From the NCBI GenBank assembly GCA_964449835.1, contig CAYVBZ010000047.1, forward strand, positions 1-17,657: DNA of 17,657 bases, in the 5' to 3' direction. The notes under the pieces were generated by a model. That model was not told the DNA's origin and did no database searches. It saw nothing but the letters and a program-made list of their open reading frames with translations. The DNA comes from JABDGC01 sp964449835 (GTDB lineage: Bacteria; Pseudomonadota; Gammaproteobacteria; DSM-16500). The translations under genes and the position numbers were made by a program. Positions 14,030-17,657 of the stretch are shown here, one piece after another; position 1 is the first letter of the stretch, and each line of letters starts with the position of its first letter.

Positions 14030-14846
14030 ATGGCTGGAGCGAAGCCTGCTGGTTGGCTTGTTCTTGGCCTGTCTTCATAAAATTAAGCACGGTCCCCAGA
14101 GCATCAGGTTCAATAATAAACTCGCCTTGGAAAGGACGGTCCAAGGTCACCAAAAGAAAGAGCATGGCTGAGGCCATAATCGCGAAGGCGCTGATGCCAA
14201 AAAGATGCAAAAAGAAATTCACCCGGAAGGCATAATTAATGCCGATAATTAAGATGGTCCCGATTAAAATAACTTCCCAAAGCGCGGGAGAAAGTTCCGC
14301 GGTACTCATATTAATCCGATCATGCCGCGCACTATAAAGCGTTTTAAGCTCAGTCAGTAAATCTTGCAAAATAAAGTTATCAATGGAAGTCTGCGGCGAA
14401 TAGGTTTTCAGCGTTTCCGAAATTTTCTGAATAATGCCATCTCCGGCGACATCGACATCTTTGCCTTTGCGCATTAAAGGCCATTCAATTTTAATGACTT
14501 TATCAATGTAAGACTCCAACTGCTCTTTCATCTCGCTTTTGACGGGGTCTCGCAGCCATTGACTTTGGCGATAAATATTCGCGGCCGAGTTCGCCTCTCT
14601 TAACACTGCATTGGAGGCATGGTCGTTATTATCAAGCAGATATAAAGCCAGGAAGCCGACCAAGACGCCATAGATAATACCAATCAAGGAAGAAATGCTT
14701 GCAATAGTTGCGTTGTCGCGATATTTCAAGCGATAAAAAATAAAGCGCTTGCTCAAAATGATAGAAACCACGGAAACAGAGGTCGTTATGCCGATTAAAA
14801 TGAGAAAAATAGTGAAGTCTTGCAGTCCATATAAAGAATCAAGCAT
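13962..14846 (-). CDS. DUF4239 family membrane protein with C-terminal extension
   Basis: This 294-residue inner-membrane protein has four predicted spans (about 11-32, 49-71, 190-206, 214-234) and a large central soluble segment rich in charged helices. The LDRPFQGEFIIEP motif at 235-247 is the hallmark of the DUF4239 family, sometimes described as bestrophin-like. No function is established. The ATG at 14846 has AAGGAG five bases upstream. The family domain should end near residue 258. The next 36 residues are a His/Gln/Pro-rich tail, of which the last 22 or so are encoded antisense to the small secreted gene. It is divergent from the carbon-nitrogen hydrolase gene. Confidence 0.85.
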   Translation of the reverse strand: MLDSLYGLQDFTIFLILIGITTSVSVVSIILSKRFIFYRLKYRDNATIASISSLIGIIYGVLVGFLALYLLDNNDHASNAVLREANSAANIYRQSQWLRDPVKSEMKEQLESYIDKVIKIEWPLMRKGKDVDVAGDGIIQKISETLKTYSPQTSIDNFILQDLLTELKTLYSARHDRINMSTAELSPALWEVILIGTILIIGINYAFRVNFFLHLFGISAFAIMASAMLFLLVTLDRPFQGEFIIEPDALGTVLNFMKTGQEQANQQASLQPFKHHPHIHSFHRAWAPTPSGQA

Positions 14847-14938
14847 GGAAACTCCTTATCCGATGAGGCACAAATTCAGTTTATGGTGTTAAAATAAATA
14901 ATAATATAGCATTTTTCTCAAAAACAGGGGTTAGATTG

Positions 14939-15796
14939 ATGAACAAATCCAAAATTGCCGCGATTCAAATGACTTCTGGTACGCAGGTCCAAGCCAATTT
15001 ACAGGCGGCGGCTGAACTGATTGCAGAGGCCAGCGGCCAAGGGGCGGAACTGCTGGTGCTGCCGGAAAATTTTGCCTTGATGGCGCAAGCCGATGACGAC
15101 AAATTAAGCGCCGCTGAACGAGAAGGGTCTGGGCCTATCCAAGAATTTTTGTCGAAGCAAGCAGCCAAGCACCGGGTTTGGCTCGTTGGCGGCACCCTTC
15201 CGCTCATCTGCCCAGAACCGCACAAAACCTATAATGCCTGCCTTGTTTATAATGCGCAGGGCAAACAAGCCGCTTGTTATAAAAAAATTCATCTTTTCGA
15301 TGCAGAGGTCAAACCCGGCGTTGAAGTTTATGAGGAATCCAACACCGTGCAGCCCGGTAATGAAATTGTTGTTTTCGACTCCCCTTTTGGCCGCATTGGT
15401 CTAGCAATTTGCTATGATCTCCGGTTTCCGGAACTCTTTCGCGCCCTCTCGATCTTAGGCGCTGAAATTATTGCGGTACCCACCGCTTTTACCGTCCGCA
15501 CCGGGCAAGCGCATTGGGAAGTTTTGACGCGCGCGCGTGCCATTGAGAATTTCTGCTATCTCATTGGCGCTTGTCAAACGGATACACATGAGAATGGACG
15601 GAAAACCTTTGGACATTCTTTGCTGATTGATCCTTGGGGCAGTATTTTGGCTTGTTTGCCGGCCCACCCTGGTTTTATTCAGGCAGAAGTTTCCATTGAA
15701 TATCTGCAACAATTACGCTCTGATTTTCCAGTGCATCAGCATCGGAAATTGGGCTTAGACCACCCCTCCTCACGACAAGGTCCCAGAAAAAAATAA
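14939..15796 (+). CDS. Carbon-nitrogen hydrolase, Nit1/YbeM-type omega-amidase family
   Basis: This nitrilase-superfamily amidase has 285 residues from the ATG at 14939. A TTG one codon earlier is possible, but AGGGG is spaced eight bases before the ATG. The Glu-Lys-Cys triad is visible: E43 in LPENFA, K116 in KKIHLFD, and C158 in LAICYDLRFPE. The HLFD and CYDLRFPEL contexts place it with Nit1-like enzymes. These include deaminated-glutathione amidases and omega-amidases, which remove side products of transamination. The precise substrate is an inference. It is likely cytoplasmic. It converges on the NUDIX gene with only 12 bp between stop codons. Confidence 0.92.
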   Translation: MNKSKIAAIQMTSGTQVQANLQAAAELIAEASGQGAELLVLPENFALMAQADDDKLSAAEREGSGPIQEFLSKQAAKHRVWLVGGTLPLICPEPHKTYNACLVYNAQGKQAACYKKIHLFDAEVKPGVEVYEESNTVQPGNEIVVFDSPFGRIGLAICYDLRFPELFRALSILGAEIIAVPTAFTVRTGQAHWEVLTRARAIENFCYLIGACQTDTHENGRKTFGHSLLIDPWGSILACLPAHPGFIQAEVSIEYLQQLRSDFPVHQHRKLGLDHPSSRQGPRKK

Positions 15797-15815
15797 GCTT
15801 AAATAATTTTAAGCT
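15787..15815 (-). terminator. Intrinsic terminator of the NUDIX operon
   Basis: Perfect 8-bp arms AGCTTAAA and TTTAAGCT (15796-15803 and 15808-15815) with a four-base loop are followed on the minus strand by TTA and then a seven-T run (15793-15787). The stem is AT-rich and therefore weak. The stops of both convergent genes lie in or at the edge of it. It may also slow plus-strand readthrough from the hydrolase gene. Confidence 0.6.
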
Positions 15816-16234
15816 GCTAACCCATGCAAAAACCCTACCCCCTTCTTCTCCAACAAATTCTGCAAAGGTAAAAAAAGAGGTTGCGGCAAAGCGGCCAAAT
15901 CAAACCAGTGCCAGCTTTCGATTTTATGAGGTTCCAAGTTTTGAAGGACCTGGCCTTGCGGGTAAGGCGCCCTTAAAAAAATGGAAACATAATGCTTGTT
16001 CTCTTCGAGGAAAATATCGTTGCTGATTTCTGTCACCTGGAGGTCGGCCAGCAGGAGGCCGGTTTCTTCTTGTACCTCTCGCAGAGCGCAGGCCTCAAAA
16101 CTTTCACCAAATTCCAGATGTCCGCCAGGAGGGCCCCAGGTATAGGCCCCATGGGAGCTCTTTCGTTTTCCCAACAAGAGTTTAGCGTCTTGAAAAATCA
16201 AAACGCCGATACCAACTTTTGGTTCATTTTTCAT
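15809..16234 (-). CDS. NUDIX hydrolase (NUDT15-like nucleotide pyrophosphatase)
   Basis: This 141-residue NUDIX hydrolase should cleave a nucleoside diphosphate linked to another group. The full Nudix box G-X5-E-X7-REVQEETGL lies at 38-60, with the metal-binding EE pair at 56-57. The flanking WGPPGGHLEFGES resembles NUDT15/MTH2-type nucleoside-triphosphate pyrophosphatases, so sanitising an altered or excess nucleotide is plausible. A longer reading frame begins upstream inside the preceding gene, but MKNEPKVGIGVLIF at 16234 gives the normal family start with no extension. An AGAGGG lies about twelve bases upstream. Sixteen bases separate it from the GNAT-like gene, so they form one transcription unit ending in a hairpin terminator. 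Confidence 0.88.
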   Translation of the reverse strand: MKNEPKVGIGVLIFQDAKLLLGKRKSSHGAYTWGPPGGHLEFGESFEACALREVQEETGLLLADLQVTEISNDIFLEENKHYVSIFLRAPYPQGQVLQNLEPHKIESWHWFDLAALPQPLFLPLQNLLEKKGVGFLHGLAA

Positions 16235-16250
16235 AACCTGGCAGGTCCCT

Positions 16251-17411
16251 CTAGAGTTTTCGCTGTGGCAGTAAATGATTGTCAGGAGCAGTGCCATCGT
16301 TTTTGAAATAACGGCTGTAAGCAAACAAACCGATGCCAACGACTGCAGCAATTTTAGCCCAACTTGAAATAGACGACTTTGTCGCTTTGGCCGCCGCAGG
16401 CCCCTCTAACACCTCTTCTATGGCAGGGGCAGGCTGCGGCAGAGGCAAAGCCTTAATCCGGGCCTGCGCTTTTTCTAGTAGCGGCCCAGGCTTGCTTAAC
16501 TTCATGACAACGTTAAAACCTTCCACACTCCCGGGGTTTCCTTCAAAACCAGCATTCTCATAGAGTTTTTCACGGCCATCCGCCGCGATAATAAAAAAAT
16601 GCTCCAAACCCTTGGGCGCATGCCATAAGGCCCCATTCAAAAGATAGGACAAAAGAAATTCTTCCCGCGCTTGTCGTTTCTCATCCTCTGATGAGCCTGA
16701 AAACCGGTCCAAAGAAATCAAATCTTGATTAATCACTTCATCTGAAAGGTAGCCAAAGCCTGAGTTCATTTTCAAGACCCGGACTAAACCCGCGATTTTC
16801 CCTTTTTTATCCACCATCACGAGGGGACAAATCCGGTTATTTTTAAACCGGGACATCGTGCCTTGCAGCTCATCGGCTTCATATTCAGCCATTTTGTCCG
16901 GTGTAAATCGCGTTTCCTCTAAAATTGCATGAAGCTCTTCGTAACGCTTGATTGGATCATGGCCAGCCAGCAACTCTTCCTCGCTGTTGAGAAAATGAAA
17001 TTGTTTGTCCAACTCTACTGCCAATTTTCTATATTCATCTAGAACTTCATCGGTTTTTTCCTGTAATCGGGAAAAAGAGCTATAGCGCAAACGAGAAAAA
17101 CCAGATTGTTCCGGCGTCGTATAACCTGGCAAGCTCGCTTCCGCCGGCAAAACCAGGAATTGCTTTGCGCCCAACTGGTTCAATAGCAGGTCAGAGAGGG
17201 CCATGGTCGTTTCGCCGCCCAGTCGATCCAGCAGCGCTTCAGAAATCACGCCGGCGACCGTGCGGTCCATGGGATCGAAAGCAATACGATCATATTGAGA
17301 ACCATAGAAGATACCTAGATAATGGCTATAATCATCCTCGACGACTGCCTCAACCGAAAACTGCTCATCCTCCCATAGATTTTCTGACTCCTTATGCTGC
17401 CAAGTCTTCAT
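16251..17411 (-). CDS. GNAT-like protein with C-terminal membrane anchor
   Basis: This 386-residue protein is not confidently assigned. The stretch 195-306 has the look of an acetyltransferase: a strand VMVDKKGKIAGLVRV, then a helix, and a closing LYENAGFEGNPGSVEGFNVVMKL, close to the usual GNAT C-terminal strand-turn. The acetyl-CoA loop (Q/R-x-x-G-x-G/A) is not obvious, so activity is uncertain. Residues 1-100 may be a degenerate duplicate or a separate domain. Residues 113-190 are helical and charged. A Pro/Ala-rich linker (323-345) leads to a single hydrophobic helix at about 351-366, followed by a short polar tail. This is a tail-anchored layout. The ATG at 17411 has GAGG eight bases upstream. 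It sits between the DUF2892 and NUDIX genes. Confidence 0.6.
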   Translation of the reverse strand: MKTWQHKESENLWEDEQFSVEAVVEDDYSHYLGIFYGSQYDRIAFDPMDRTVAGVISEALLDRLGGETTMALSDLLLNQLGAKQFLVLPAEASLPGYTTPEQSGFSRLRYSSFSRLQEKTDEVLDEYRKLAVELDKQFHFLNSEEELLAGHDPIKRYEELHAILEETRFTPDKMAEYEADELQGTMSRFKNNRICPLVMVDKKGKIAGLVRVLKMNSGFGYLSDEVINQDLISLDRFSGSSEDEKRQAREEFLLSYLLNGALWHAPKGLEHFFIIAADGREKLYENAGFEGNPGSVEGFNVVMKLSKPGPLLEKAQARIKALPLPQPAPAIEEVLEGPAAAKATKSSISSWAKIAAVVGIGLFAYSRYFKNDGTAPDNHLLPQRKL

Positions 17412-17424
17412 TTTTAACGCCTCA

Positions 17425-17619
17425 TTATTTTTTTAACTGTCTCAGTTTGCTCAGGACCAAAGGAATACCACACCAGCCCAATAAACCTTCCGCAATGAGC
17501 ACGACGCCCGCAATCAGCAAAAACAAAGTACTTGCCCCCAAAATAGCACCTAGGAGCAAAAAAACCCCAATTACAACGCGATTGATTCGGTCGGTTTTAT
17601 CGATGTTACAGCTCACCAT
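17425..17619 (-). CDS. Small DUF2892 (YgaP-type) membrane protein
   Basis: This 64-residue inner-membrane protein is nearly all DUF2892. The N-terminal CNIDKTDRINRVVIG is followed by a two-helix hairpin (about 13-30 and 32-48) with the family-typical GLLGWCGIP at 45-53. In YgaP the same domain is fused to a rhodanese sulfurtransferase. Here it stands alone, with cysteines at 4 and 50. An AAGGAAAAG ribosome site precedes the ATG at 17619. Thirteen bases separate its stop from the GNAT-like gene, so it heads a three-gene minus-strand operon. Confidence 0.85.
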   Translation of the reverse strand: MVSCNIDKTDRINRVVIGVFLLLGAILGASTLFLLIAGVVLIAEGLLGWCGIPLVLSKLRQLKK

Positions 17620-17657
17620 GGTTCTTTTCCTTTCCTTGATTTGCGCTCAAGTATAGC

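Noticed and set aside
16235..16351. Upstream extension of the NUDIX frame
   Set aside because: It lies inside the end of the GNAT-like gene, which has its own clear anchor and stop. The family start is at 16234.
17165..17656. Plus-strand 163-residue frame at the right end
   Set aside because: It is antisense to the GNAT-like and DUF2892 genes, both supported by ribosome sites and motifs. The composition is unlike a real protein.

Overview
The window carries 22 protein genes and reads as chromosomal DNA of a gammaproteobacterium. The best support is the run fmdB-like / DUF502 / aspS / yebC / ruvC / ruvA / ruvB / tolQ / tolR, all on the minus strand. This is the classical gammaproteobacterial Holliday-junction plus Tol neighbourhood, as in pseudomonads and Legionellales. 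Moderate GC, a non-discriminating-type AspRS, type IV pilins and many small secreted or membrane proteins would suit a Legionella/Coxiella-like lineage. That placement is an inference. No tRNA, rRNA, insertion sequence, integrase, phage gene or CRISPR array was seen, and no gene-free stretch exceeds 300 bases.

Region 1 (1-6901, minus) is housekeeping. A zinc-ribbon protein and a DUF502 membrane protein precede aspartyl-tRNA synthetase, YebC and the complete RuvABC resolvasome, then TolQ and the start of TolR, which is cut by the window edge. Genes overlap or nearly touch. The ybgC gene often found between ruvB and tolQ is absent, and a good sigma70-type promoter lies there instead.

Region 2 (6948-11391) holds a plus-strand SDR / WrbA-type quinone reductase / PilE-like pilin operon, a convergent minus-strand FimT/GspH pseudopilin, and a plus-strand sohB / glycosyltransferase pair. 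The two pilin genes overlap tail to tail by 97 bp.

Region 3 (11392-14846) is an accessory envelope cluster. It has a cysteine-rich secreted protein of unknown function behind a leader with three perfect hairpins, an outer-membrane beta-barrel protein, a two-BON-domain secreted protein, a small secreted protein and a DUF4239 membrane protein. The last two overlap tail to tail by 68 bp.

Region 4 (14939-17619) holds a Nit-type carbon-nitrogen hydrolase (plus), convergent with a minus-strand operon of a DUF2892 membrane protein, a GNAT-like protein with a C-terminal membrane anchor, and a NUDIX hydrolase that ends in a terminator hairpin.

No complete new defence or mobile system is visible. The most unusual items are the triple-hairpin leader with its unknown secreted product, the tail-anchored GNAT-like protein, and the two convergent overlaps in which a domain-complete protein gains an extra tail from the antisense strand of its neighbour.
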